64,000 bases of DNA from Neoconidiobolus thromboides FSU 785 (lineage: Eukaryota > Entomophthoromycota > Entomophthoromycetes > Entomophthorales > Neoconidiobolaceae): positions 62,001 through 126,000 of the forward strand of contig MU626278.1 in the NCBI GenBank assembly GCA_025603075.1. The letters run 5' to 3'. The position numbers and the translations under genes are program-made. The notes beneath the pieces were generated by a model that did no database searches, was not told the DNA's origin, and was given only the letters and a program-made list of their open reading frames with translations. Within the stretch, counting starts at the first letter, position 1. Each line of letters begins with the position of its first letter. Below, in pieces: positions 22,721 through 34,571 of the stretch.

Positions 22721-24558
22721 TTAGTATTTACCTTTAGGTAAATTACGGTAGCGTAATGATGAGGGGTTAGGGGCAAGTAAATTTTCATCAGCTCCAAATC
22801 CCTCCTCTCCTTCGATTTCTGGATATTCCTCAATTAATGTATTTGAACGCTGATCATAATCTAAACCTTGGGCTCTATGTGAAGATAAACTTGTTCCTTG
22901 ATTTCGATTGGAACTAGTAGGGTGTCCTTGTTCTTGACCATAGTTTCCATCTTTTTCTTCATCCTTAACGGCTCCAAAATAACTAGAGTATAAATTCTCG
23001 GCTGCTTCTCTAGCTAACTCAAGCTCTTCTGGGATCTCAACATTTTCCTAATATCGTTTAATTGTTTCTTTGTTATTTATTTGAGTCTACTTACCTGGTG
23101 GGTAGAAGCTTCTTGTTTAATTGTTGGTTTTCCTTCTTTTTCATTATCCTTGAACGTTTTTGGTGAATACGTTTGATTTTGAGAAAGACGTTCCCAATCT
23201 TCTTCTTCGGTATTGTTACTACTTAATTCAATTGGTGAAGCAGCTCTCAAGTTAGTTGGCGGCTTTGTAGGAACTGGAGTATAGTTTGTTCTTGACGATC
23301 CTGGTCTAGCAACCTCGGATTCAATAGATGCAGTAGTATTATTTGGGTTTGATGAGCTAAAAAACTTCTTGAAGCCATACAAAGCAATTTGCCAACTAAT
23401 CAATGCAAATAAAATTTCTCCGAAGAAAAATAAGGATGTAAAAATCATCGCAGCAGTTGTTGGCCAGTGGTACATTATATATTTGATCCCACTAAGTTTA
23501 ATATCTACTTTAAGCCAAGATTTATAAATCTGTAACTTTGGATTTGAAATACTCAAAAATATCTTTGTCACGATATCATCCTAACGATAAAAGTTATATG
23601 AAGTAAAATTATGTAAATATAAAAATACATAGTCATCCCAAAATTGTTCTGCTAGTACAATAGATATTGTTTGTTTTTGAGTAGCCCAGTCCACAATAAG
23701 TGGTAGACTATAGAAAAACGTCTTAAGTTTTCGTAATAATTCAGATCGATATTTTAATATTGCCTAGATTTTAATTAAAAGTCCTCTAAAGTTTTAATGA
23801 ACTTACTGGTCTTTCAATTTCCAATATAATATCTCTTTCTTTATTTTGAAGTTCTAATCGAACCATAAAATTCCCTACAATTGAAAATAAATATTGCGAT
23901 ATAAAATGAAATAAATGTGCTATTTTACTCACCCAATTCAAAATTTGCTTCAGATTCAGGAACTTCAAGGTTCAATGTTAAATCATAAGCTTGACCGTAA
24001 TGAAAGATCTATTTTTTTATAAGCTCAAATGTTAATTCAAAATTATCTTACCTTTGGCTTATTGTTCTCAGCAGCAGATATTTCAACAGCAGGAGCGGTT
24101 ACTCTACAAGGAGTTACATTTAGTAATGATAGCATAGAAGGAGAACAAGCACTGCAGTTATTGAGTTGTTTGAATTATGTATATAATAATAAAATAAACG
24201 AATTCCAAAAAAATATATTTGCTTACCCAAAATTAAAATAAACCGGAATATTGGTTGAAAGCTTTGGTATAATTAAAGCGTAAAAGCTTAAATAAGCAGT
24301 CCAAGCAGAGGCATACAAACAGATAGTTAAAGTTAAAAATAGAGTTAATCGCACTAAGTTTTTCCAAGTGGTTGGGCTTTTAATTACTGTTTCGATGGTT
24401 GTATACAAAAGGCTAATAAAGTCAACAAAACGTTTAGCTAATGGAAAATACTCCAGTAATGTATTGGATGAAGGTTCATTCACCCTTGTAGGTGGTCTAG
24501 TTTGGGATTTTCTTCTTCTGCCATGAAGTTTCATTGTATTTCTATCACGTAATGTCAT
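22721..24558 (-). CDS. SEI1: Seipin-like ER lipid-droplet assembly protein
   Basis: Starts MTLRDRNTMKLHGRRRK at 24558, with a basic cytosolic N-terminus and a first membrane span (LVRLTLFLTLTICLYASAW). The lumenal domain, split over several exons, carries EISAAENN, YGQAYDLTLNLEVPES, NFMVRLELQNKERDIILEIE and ILKYRSELLRKLKTFFYSL, the seipin beta-sandwich pattern. The second span is in the exon at 23077-23571 (AAMIFTSLFFFGEILFALIS). A long Ser/Pro/Glu-rich cytosolic tail with SSNNTEEEDWERL follows. Seipin oligomers sit at ER-lipid-droplet contacts and set droplet size. The stop at 22721 follows ...LPKGKY, but GGTAAATA there could also be a splice donor, so the tail may extend. About 500 aa. Confidence 0.88.
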
Positions 24559-26094
24559 CGTATTTTGTACTAACCTTGGTGAATAAGGTTTACAATTTAT
24601 AAAAGTAATTCGGCTTTTAATTTCAATTATTATTCTTTATTTTTTTCATGCAATTGAAGCAAAATTTGCAGCGTTTAGAGTTCTCAGTTTTTTTGTGCTA
24701 ACTGTACCATTTATTCAGCAGTCACACATTTTTTTATAATTTGATAGGTTGTCTCTTTCACATCAACTGTCAATGTTGTCAAGGAAAACATTATGTTTTA
24801 GCTTAAAAAGAACTAAAATAATATGAAAAACCTTAAGTATTTATAATTATTCAAAACTTCAATATTAAACAATTACTTTTTTTAAAATGATGTAATATAA
24901 TAATTTAAATAGCAACTTTCATATCAAAACATCTAGATAAATGTGTTTAATAACAAATTAAATATTTTATATCAAAATATACTTATTCACCTGAGATTGA
25001 GTCTCAGGTAGTATAACGATGAGTATCCCTACTTGAAAGTATATTATGAGAGTTTTAATACATAAAAAGTAGGCAGTTTTTTTGTTTACCAAATTTTAAG
25101 CTATCCTAAGAGAGCTTCAACTAAACAGATTAATTTGGTCCCTTTTTAAGGCCAATTTGGTTAGTTGTAATTAGTTGTATAGCAAAACTCTGACAAATTG
25201 TTGTTAGGAAACATCAATACATATTTTTGAGTATAATTGGTATAATGTTTTTTGACTAACATTTCACTCTATATAAACAAATTGAAGTTAGATATCTTTG
25301 TTTTAAATTTGTGCTCTAGATTCTTAGTATAAATCTGAGAATATAATAAAGTTATCATCCTTACATTCATGCTAGAATAATTTAATTAGAAGTGAAAAAC
25401 AATAAAAGACATTTGATTCCAAGCCACTCTAACTATAAATTTAGATGATGTTTATAGTTTTAATAAGAGTGTCTTAAAGCTCCATTAGGTATTATTTTTT
25501 AAGCTACTAATGTTGTTTTCAAAACAATCATTCTCAAATGTCTCTTCCCAATATTTTCTAAATTTGTAGCTTATTTTATAAAAAATTTATTTCACTTCAC
25601 TATGTTAATGGGACTTTACACATAGCAAGGCATCCTAAATAGAACTAATAAACACATATAGCCCATAATAATGGATTTACCTATGTATTGAATATTAGTA
25701 ATAGTAAAAAAAAGAGGTATAAAATACCCGGTTTTAAAATATTTAATTTGCTAGCATTTACTTAAATTGCCCATGCTTAGTTTATACTAAAATAAGACTT
25801 AAAATTTTAGGGAGAGTAAATAAAGTGGCTATTAATTCTGAAACTGAATGCTTTTGATTGGTCTGATCCAAATTAAATTTCACTTGAGGCTAAACACCCA
25901 ATTAGACTAAGTGAGTATATTGAATTTTATTAGCATATTCAATAATTATTAGTTAATTATAAGTTTCTAGTTTATTAATAACCTTGAGTACATTAAACTC
26001 CTTAATATTTCGGTAAGATTATTTGTATTAGATTAATCTCTTGATTTAAGATTTTTAATAGTTTCTATTTCTTAGCATAATTATATAATACCAA
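24559..26094. other. Intergenic, no gene recognised
   Basis: AT-rich, about 1.5 kb. It contains a perfect 8-bp inverted repeat at 24989-25009 and a weaker one near 25120-25180 (CAACTAAAC...GGTTAGTTG). It supplies the promoters of the divergent seipin and Sec7-PH genes. Confidence 0.5.
24989..25009. repeat. Perfect short inverted repeat (hairpin)
   Basis: ACCTGAGA and TCTCAGGT are separated by TTGAG. Role unknown; it may be a binding palindrome. Confidence 0.6.
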
Positions 26095-29000
26095 ATGGAT
26101 TCTATGGATTTAGAATATGCGAGTAAGTTGGTTGTCCTTTTTTATTACAATGTACTAAAGGATTGTTTTAGAAGCAATCGCAAAGCATCGTCAAACAGAT
26201 AAAGGAAAAAGACCCACACCAATTGTGTTTTCGCCTTTTGTACCCGCACAAAACTTATCAAACTCAAACTCAAACTCAAGTCCCAATCTTAATCGAAGGC
26301 TTTCAACTACTGAAGTTAATCTTGAGCAGTATAATTCTCCAACATCGACTGATTCCAATGCATCCACGCCTTTCCCTTTTTCACCTAATTTCGCACCTTC
26401 GAACTTGTCAAGTTCTGTTTCTAAATTACGTAGAACCTCTCAGTTTTTTTCTCGATTGACAAACTCACTCAGTAAAACGCAACATAAAGGAAGCTCAAAG
26501 GTTGATAAAGGGATTCACCCTATTCGTAGAAATGAAAGTAGTCGCGCTGATTACGCAAACTCCGGATTAAACAATGATTCCGCTTTGACTGCGCCACTAA
26601 ACCGTTCCCATAGCGATTATGATGCACCAACAAATGCAAATGAAAGCTTTAGGAGAGATAGTATGTATAGTGTAAGTAAAAGAAATTCTTTTTTCGATTT
26701 TTAACGCTTAATTTTAGGTCAGAACATCGTGTACCGCCCCAGTATCAAACAACTCATGTCCGTCAAGTCCTAACGATGAAAGTTCTAAAGATAGTTCTTC
26801 TGTTAATGTAAATCATTTAGATAAGAAAAATAATATGGAAGATAATGAATATTATAAGGCTTTGAACTCGTTTAATCAGATGCAGAACAACTTGAGGGAT
26901 TCCATTGCAACTGAAACCAACTTTGAAAACTTAAGAGAAGCATTAAACAACATAAGTTTAAGTGATAGGCAAACCGCTTCTGAAAGGGCTTCTGATGAAA
27001 TTGCTAGGGATTCTTTGTCCATAAGTTTGTCTAGTGATCGTTCAGAGTCTGATTTTGGAACCTTACAAATTAATGATAGATATATCAATGAGACATTGGT
27101 CAATACTCTTTTGAATAACATTGTCCCTAGTCTGTCAAAAGTAAACACCGAATTAAAAGGAACAAACTTGGATGATATTGATGGCGATTCTATTTCTCCT
27201 GATGCTTCTCCTGATACTAAAAACGAAGATGAAGGATCTTCTGAAGTGGCATCTAATAGTGAATCAGCTTCAGTAGGAGAAAATGCCACTGATGAGGAAG
27301 CCCCCTATGCACTAGCAAAAAAGTTGTATGAGAATAGCTACCCATCTCTATCAAATGAAGAGTATGCTGAATTTATGGGGAAAAGGTATTTATAGAAAAA
27401 TAACAATAATTAAAAACAAATTCTAAAATCATAAACAGGGGCGAATATCACTCACAAGTACTTCGCGCTTATATGGACCATTTTAATTTTACTGGCCAGA
27501 GAGTTGATGATGCGTTTAGGTAATCTTTTTTATTTGGATGTTAATTTTGAATAAAAAATTGACTTTTTTAGGAAACTCTGTACCCATCTATATTTACATG
27601 GTGAAACTCAGGTTATAGATCGTATTTTGGCTGAATTTGCGCGTAGATTCTGGGATTGTAACCCAGGCTCGATATTTCGAAGCCAAGGTAATATAACACA
27701 TATAACTTTATGGTATCTAAAGCTAATTTCTTACAGACGTCGTTTATGCTGTTTCATACTCAATGTTATTGCTTAATACGGATCTTCACGTAGCTAAAAA
27801 TCATACAAAAATGTCAAAGAGTGACTTTGTCAAAAACACACTTTCTGTTGTTGAATCATGTGCACGTGCATCCAGTTTCGAACAGGAAGGATCTGGGTCT
27901 GGGACCAGAATTGATGGTCGTTCAAAATCAATTGAAAGTTACGGGTACCCTAGTCAAGAGGAACTTACGCATACTCTAAAGGTATTTTATATTAGGATAT
28001 AAATCACTCGACTTCACAAACTTAATTGCACTTCTAAAGCATTACTAACATACTTTTTAATATTATATAGGAAATGTATACTTCAATAAAACATAGCCAA
28101 ATCCTTCAACATGTTGAAATCAAATCGCCCAAAATACGCCGTCCTTCAGTTTATTCTTCTCAAAATTCATCTAATAATGAAATAGTCTATAAAACACAGC
28201 CAGTTGGGAAATCTAGTAAGTCCACACATTTTAAAAAGAGTCACCATTGGGAGGTAATATATATATATATTATTTTATAAATCTGACAAACTATAGCTAC
28301 AACGTAAAATGAGTGGTAATTCATTAAACTTGTCTCAAATGAGTACGCGATCTGCTACTCCAGATCTTTTCTTTACTAATGCCAGACCACCTCCACCCCA
28401 ACCTCCAGCTAGCAATGCAAAGATTAATCCTACAGAAGCAGCTGTTTATCCATATCAAAAGGTCGGAGTGCTAATTAGGAAACATTTGTATGAAAGGACC
28501 GATAAAAAAGCAGCCCACCGTACTTGGAAAGAATGCTTAGTTGTAGTTGAAAGAGGAGAAATAAAAATGTACAAAGCAGATAAAACTAAAAGCGGGGGAG
28601 AAGGAGTTGATTTAACAGATGCTAGTCTACAGCTAGGCACATTGTTATTGAGGCATTGTTTAGCTGTAACACTTCCACCGCCTGGATATTCTCCTTCTCG
28701 TCCACATGCCTTTGCATTACAACTTCCTTCTGGGGGGGTGTATATATTCCAAGCACAATCAGCACAACTTATTTCTGAATGGGTAGTCATATGTAATTTC
28801 TGGTCAGCTAGAGAAACTAAGGATCCACTTCCGGGAGGTATCTGTAGTATTGATTATGGATGGGGAACAACTTATGGTGATGGTAAATCTAAATCAAAAG
28901 ATGTTCAAGAAGATGATGATTTGGTAGCAAGTATACTACCAGGACCTGATAGTTATCAACCAATTTCAAGTCGCCAATTATTTAGTGAACAACAAGCACA

Positions 29001-29469
29001 TAAACAGCCAGTTTCACTTCAAGAATGGAAACCTCCAGCACCACCGATGGTTCGCTCTATTTTAGGAGAAGATCAGCAACTTGAAGCATTGATGAGACAT
29101 ATAACCTCTCTAGACACTGAATTAGTTGAACATATGGAATATCGTGGAATTGTACATCGTCGATTTCCACCAAAAACACCATTATATGCTAAAGCCTTTT
29201 CGAATTGGGAACGCAAATCCCAATATTTACTTAGAGAGCTAATTAAATATCAAACATATGCGGACATACTAAAGAAAACATTAGCAGCTAACCGTGGGTT
29301 ATCGAATCCTGATGATCTATTAGGTGTACCAGAAGATGATGTACTTGAATTTGAACCAGCTGATCCCAAAGTAGAGTCCTCAATTGTCGATGATTCTTCA
29401 GGGGATAGACCATTATCAGGGACAACCTATGGTAAAGAAGAGTTTACCTTAGAAGAACTTGAATCTTAA
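26095..29469 (+). CDS. Sec7-PH ARF guanine-nucleotide exchange factor (EFA6/Syt1-like)
   Basis: The short first exon (MDSMDLEYA, from 26095) is joined by a 48-nt intron to a long Ser/Asn-rich N-terminal region. The Sec7 domain begins around ALAKKLYENSYPSLSNEEY and is split over several exons: GEYHSQVLRAYMDHFNFTG, LCTHLYLHGETQVIDRIL and DVVYAVSYSMLLLNTDLH. The Glu in HGETQ is at the position of the catalytic glutamic finger, and LLNTDLH is the hydrophobic-groove signature. The last exon (from about 28309) holds a PH domain, roughly VGVLIRKHLYERTDKKA to EWVVICNFWSARE, then a helical SNWERKSQYLLRELIKYQ segment typical of the EFA6/PSD and Syt1/Yel1-type subgroup. It activates ARF GTPases at membranes. 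The tail is acidic (FTLEELES). Confidence 0.9.
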
Positions 29470-30045
29470 AACAATAGTATAATATCTAGTATTGAGTATT
29501 ATGTATAATACTTTTAAAAAAATAACGTTTGAAACATAACCGAAGTGTAAATCAACTTTAATACTTTCATTAACATAAATTAATAAAAAAATCAAAGAAA
29601 GTTTCAATTATTAGTAGTATATGATACTTTAATGCATCCAATTTATTTACGTACAAACACTTATGATAATTTTAAATACTGATCTTAAAAGAAGTTATAG
29701 CTTTATAAATATATTTGATTTAAATTCCACTATAATGTAAAGTTTGTTGAAATATTTTACCAATAATTTTCATAATTTATATTACAAAATTATGGAAAAA
29801 ATCACAATCAAAAAATTGTTATTTCAATTTTATTGTTATTATTATTATACTCATAATTGTTCAGTTTATATTAATAAACTAAGCCTTAGAAACACTGCTT
29901 ACATTTACTAAAATACTAATTAATTTATATGGATTTTTTTTGATTATATTTGTTTTATTAGACATCTTCTAATATTAAATATTAAAGTATATTGTAAGGT
30001 AAAATTGATTTAAAAAAAATTTTGTTATTTAAAAATACAAAAATT
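29470..30045. other. Intergenic, nothing recognised
   Basis: AT-rich 3' flank of the Sec7-PH gene. Confidence 0.5.
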
Positions 30046-30738
30046 TCATCCTATAGTGTCTTTGAATTCATTGCCCTCTTTCAAATAAACTAATAAGGCT
30101 TTATAATCCTTTTTTACTTTTTTCCTTTCTTCAGAGATTTCACAGTGAAGGAATAAAGCTAAGGCTGGTATTGGAATTGATCCTAAAATAAAATAAGGTA
30201 GAAAACGCTTAAAGAGTCCCGTCTTTAGTCATAATATAATACTGATAAAAACTGGATATGCTTTCTATGAAAAGAAGTGATATTGGTAGCTAACCTAAGC
30301 ATTCTATAAACATATTTTTATTATATGCTTTATATTCTGCCTTTTTATAGATAGGGATTTTAATTCTAGATAAATATCACTTTTCACTTCCATACTATTA
30401 GATTGTTGAAACCTGTTACTTCGACTTAATATCTTTACATGGAAACATAAAATAATATAGTCGTCAATGAAACAATTTAGTAGCTCAGAATAACATATGA
30501 AACTAAAACGGAATTAGATTTACCTAATAAACGTGATAAACTCGATGTCGCTCTCGCGAATTCTATTGTTATGCATATAGCTAATAAAATAAAACCAAAG
30601 GAATCTAACACTGAAATAAGCATAATGTATGTCACTCTTTTGCTTTATTAAATCTAGAGCATCACTCTAATATTATATCAAAATTAGGCACCATCTGAAG
30701 AAAGATTTATATAAGTTACGAAACCAGAAAAAGCCCAC
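30046..30738 (-). CDS. Unidentified membrane protein, three C-terminal exons (possibly a broken gene)
   Basis: Three segments on the minus strand (30692-30738, 30524-30610, 30046-30182) have splice sites whose phases match. They join to WAFSGFVTYINLSSD, then VLDSFGFILLAICITIEFA, RATSSLSRLLG and SIPIPALALFLHC. A charged tail follows (EISEERKKVKKDYKALLVYL, then KEGNEFKDTIG and a stop). Two hydrophobic stretches suggest a membrane protein whose C-terminus is cytosolic. The last intron would be about 340 nt, unusually long for this window, and the donor at 30690-30691 (GTGCCT) is weak. No upstream exon with a start codon was identified; a MITE lies immediately upstream at 30781. It could be a partial gene, a decayed copy or an exon model error. 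Family not recognised. Confidence 0.4.
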
Positions 30739-30780
30739 CTAAAATAAAGCAAACTTGTCACTCCTATTTAAAGTATAGAT

Positions 30781-30865
30781 AGTGACGTCTTGGTTTCATT
30801 ATTTTTTCATCAAGTGCTATTAAGTGGAAAAATTGTAGTAAAATTATTTAACAAAAAACATACTC
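30781..30865 (-). mobile_element. MITE copy 6, internally shortened, with perfect TSD (AGAT)
   Basis: Starts AGTGACGTCTTGGTTTCATT and ends AACATACTC with AGTGCTATTAAGTGG inside. It is about 10 bp shorter than the others. Flanked by AGAT at 30777-30780 and 30866-30869. Confidence 0.7.
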
Positions 30866-31710
30866 AGATGCTAGTTTACTACTCAACCATGTTTTTTAAA
30901 GTTTTAACATGATGAACCTAATCTTAAATTGTATATAAAATGGACAAAGTAGTGAAACCAGAGACTTCCATATTTACTAACCAAAATTAGTTTAATAAAA
31001 GTATGTTTTTATAGCTGGTTTGTTTGTGGAGTGGTTTATTTTATTAACAACTCTGCCCTTAAAATATACTTCCGACCAGTTACTTGTTGGCTATAATATT
31101 CAAGGTAAAAATAAAAATAGTAGCATTAGACATGATGCTGTTTTCTGTAAATCAGCTCTTTTTGATGTAATAAACAAAATCATTATATTATATTAAAATT
31201 GTATTATTAGTCAACTCTGATAAAGAATACCAATATGTTTCTGCTACTAATAATGCTTATTAGCTTGATATTATTCCCTATCAATTTTATAAGAATAGCA
31301 ATGCTTATAAAATGGCAACATTTTCAAGCAAAATTAGGTTAATTTGAAATTAAAACTATAGGACAGAGTTGTAAGCTTATTAATGACTCTGTTATATAAT
31401 GGGAGAGGAAAAGAAATAAAAAATTGAAAAATAAGTCCTATCTTACTCAATAGGGAATTCATAATAGAATTTAGTATATATTATTTTTAAATAGAATGTG
31501 ACTTAGTAGAAACTGCGTATTCTTTAAAAAGTTCAATAAAAGCTGACTCATTTAATAAAAAGTTAAATCCCAAGTTTTTAATTCTATAAAAGTACTTTTA
31601 GAGAGTACAAAAACTTTGCTTCACTTTTTATTTTCTTTATCATTTTGATAGTTTAAAAATATATATAAATAAAAAGATTTTTGTTTTACAAAAATAATAA
31701 TAAAGTAAAT
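30866..31710. other. Intergenic with an exon-like stretch on the plus strand (30996-31111)
   Basis: Plus-strand codons give GLFVEWFILLTTLPLKYTSD, then QLLVGYNIQ, bounded by a TATAG and a GGTAAAA, which would fit an exon of a membrane protein. No neighbour exon was found. The rest is AT-rich and holds the MetRS promoter. Confidence 0.3.
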
Positions 31711-34166
31711 ATGGCAAAATTACCCAAAATAGTTGTTAAAAAAAGTACCACTGATGCTGAAGAGTGGATTAAACTTTTCAAAATCATTTTAGCATGTCAA
31801 CTTGGTAACCTTAAAGTGCAATATTTTATATTAGAACAAGATAGTGAAGGTAATTATGGTAATTTTTATTCACTTAGTTATATTAAACAATTGTTTAGGT
31901 ATTACTCTACCTTCCATTGAATTCTTTAAAGAAAAGGTATCTTTTTTTGAACCTAATGCAGCAGTGAGGTAATTAATAAAAATATTATATAGACACAAAT
32001 GATAATAAATAAAATAGATATATACTTAAAGATAGCTATACGCTTGATACCAAAAAGGATATTGAAATAATAAGTACCATTGAAACTGAATCAAAAGAAT
32101 TACAATCATTTGTTAAAGGAAAAACTGAGGCTAAAGAATTATTAGAAAAGATAGAGAAAAAAATCGATAGTTTAGTTAACCAAAACAAATTCAGCTTATT
32201 CTTTAAAACCTTATTCTTTGCTACCTTATATCCTTCCGTTGTAAATAATAACTTTACTTTGGAATCCTTCTCTCAGCTCAATACTTGGTTTAAAGAGTTT
32301 TCAAGCTCAGAAGCAGTTAAAGAAGCTATTAGTTTAACTAATGATTTAGCAGCTGGAAAAGCACCAATAGTAGTCAGTGAAGTTAAAGAGGAAGTAAAAA
32401 GTATAATAGGTGATGAAACTATGCGTAAAATTAAAAAAGATATAGCCGTTGCACCAAAATCAAATGAGCCAAAACTCCCCATTCCTGGAAAAAGAAATGT
32501 TTTAGTCACATCTGCTTTACCTTATGTAAATAATGTACCTCACCTTGGGAATCTTATTGGTTCTCTTTTGAGCGCCGATGTGTTTGCAAGATACTGCCGT
32601 ATTTCTGGTGAGAATTACTTATACATATGTGGTACAGATGAATATGGTACAGCCACTGAAACCAAAGCTTTAGAAGAAGGGGTCAGTTGCCAAGAATTAT
32701 GCGATAAATATAATAAGATCCATCAAGAAGTTTACAAACACTTTGAAATTGATTTTGATTATTTTGGCCGTACTACCACAGAACAACAAACTGTTATCGC
32801 TCAAGATATTTTTATGAAGCTGCATGAAAACGGTTTCACCCATCAAGAAACCGTGTCTCAATTGTATTGTGAAAAATGCGAACGCTTTTTAGCAGATAGA
32901 TACGTAGAAGGTACATGTCCTAAATGTCAATATAATGATGCTAGGGGAGATCAATGTGACCAATGTGGTACATTGTTAAATGCCTCCGAGCTCATAAAAC
33001 CACGTTGTAAATTAGACTCTAATTCACCAGTTTTACGTGATTCAACGCATATTTTCCTTGATCTTCCAAACCTTCAAACAGATTGCGAAAATTTTGTTAA
33101 TAATAGCAGTGAAAAAGGAAAATGGACCACAAATGGTAAAACAATTACAAAGTCTTGGTTAAAGGAAGGTTTGAAGCCACGTTGTATTACACGTGATCTT
33201 AAATGGGGTACGCCAGTGCCTTTAGAAGAAATGAAAAATAAAGTTTTTTATGTTTGGTTTGACGCCCCCATTGGATACCTCTCCATTACAGCCAATTACA
33301 CTAAAGAGTGGGAGAAATGGTGGAAGAACCCAGAACAAGTTGAATTATTCCAGTTTATGGGTAAAGATAATGTACCCTTCCATACTGTTATTTTTCCATC
33401 TGCTCTCATTGGTACAAAAGAAGATTGGACTTTACTCAATCATATAAATACAACAGAATACCTTAATTACGAAGATGGTAAATTCTCCAAATCACGTAAT
33501 GTTGGTGTATTTGGTAACAATGTGATTGAAACTGGTATTCCAGTTTCAGTATGGCGCTATTATCTTCTTTCAAACCGTCCAGAAACAAATGATTCGATCT
33601 TTACCTGGAAAGAATTTATTACCAAGAATAACAGCGAACTTCTAGCCAATTTAGGCAACTTTTGTAACCGTATCCTTAAGTTTGTTGCTTCTGCTAAATA
33701 TCAAAGCGCCATCCCAGCCTTTTCAGTTGATGGCTCACTTGAACAGGGTTTAATTTCAGATGTTAATAAAATAGTAGCTCAATTCCATGCTGATATGAAG
33801 CTTGGCAAACTTCGTTCTGGTATCAAATTACTTATGGAAGTATCTCAGCTTGGCAACGGTTATTTACAAAGCGTTAAAATTGATAACACTTTGTTTAATA
33901 ACCATCGTGAACAATGTGATAATGCTGTTGGTCTTGCAGTCAATCTTGTTTATTTGCTGGCTTCTCTCATGTTCCCATTTATGCCTTCAAGTTCGGAACA
34001 GTTGTGTTCACAATTAAATGCTCCACTTGGTTTACTCTTTGACACCTTTGAGCCTCATACGATCCTCCCTGGCCACATTATTGGTCAACCACAACACTTA
34101 TTCACTAGAATTGATGAGAAAATGGAACAAGTCTATCGCTCTCGTTATGGTGGGGGATCTTCTTAA
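31711..34166 (+). CDS. MES1: Cytosolic methionyl-tRNA synthetase
   Basis: Starts MAKLPKIVVKKS at 31711. Two short introns occur in the N-terminal appendix (donor GTAATTATGG near 31850; second near 31969), then one long exon. Residues ~1-230 are a GST-like helical appendix (FKTLFFATLYPSVVNNN), as in yeast and human cytosolic MetRS. The class I core follows: SALPYVNNVPHLGNLIG (HIGH-type HLGN), CGTDEYGTATETKA, a zinc knuckle with CEKCERFL, CPKC and CDQCG, then WFDAPIGYLS and KFSKSRNVGV (KMSKS-type). The anticodon-binding helix bundle has NLGNFCNRILKFV. The enzyme charges tRNA-Met for initiation and elongation. It ends soon after the helix bundle (YRSRYGGGSS), without an EMAP-II/WHEP domain. The GST-like appendix suggests an Arc1-type complex; the partner is not in this window. 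Confidence 0.95.
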
Positions 34167-34571
34167 ATTTTCTTATAATATTATATTAAAATTAATATCA
34201 GAAGATTAGCTTTATTATTCAATATTTTGATAAAGTATTAGTAAAATAAAAATAAAACGTTTAAGGATGTATTTTTTTGTTCAAGTTTTTTTACCATCTT
34301 TTTGCTCAAATAGCGCCTAAATAAAAAAAGTGATGAAACCAAAAAAACATTCTCATTTAATTAAAGATTTAATTCACTATTATTTTATTTATATATATTA
34401 TTTTTTTAAACTTAAGTAAATAAAAGGAGCCCTTCTCCTTTTTTAAAACTTAGCTTATGACTCAGTATCAGGTTTAATACTATAAAGCATTCTTTCATCA
34501 ATTTTCTAAAAAAAGGAGGGTAAAAAGAAACTTTCTACAAAACCAAAGTAGTAATCTTAATCAAGCTTGAT
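34167..34571. other. Convergent intergenic gap holding MITE copy 7
   Basis: Tail-to-tail spacer of MetRS and the NST1-like gene. A short minus-strand frame at 34457-34508 (IDERMLYSIKPDTES then stop) is preceded by an AG acceptor. It could be an alternative last exon of the minus-strand gene, but the frame at 34572 already ends in a stop. Confidence 0.4.
34263..34354 (+). mobile_element. MITE copy 7 (~92 bp)
   Basis: Starts AAGGATGTATTTTTTTG and ends AAAAAACATTCTC, with internal CAAATAGCGCCTAAATAA. Flanks are GTTT and ATTT (three of four match). Confidence 0.85.

Noticed and set aside
26876-27289. 137-codon minus-strand frame
   Set aside because: Lies antisense to the Ser/Asn-rich N-terminal region of the Sec7-PH gene; composition is a mirror of it.
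32273-32509. Minus-strand frame within methionyl-tRNA synthetase
   Set aside because: Antisense shadow of the GST-like appendix, no independent evidence.
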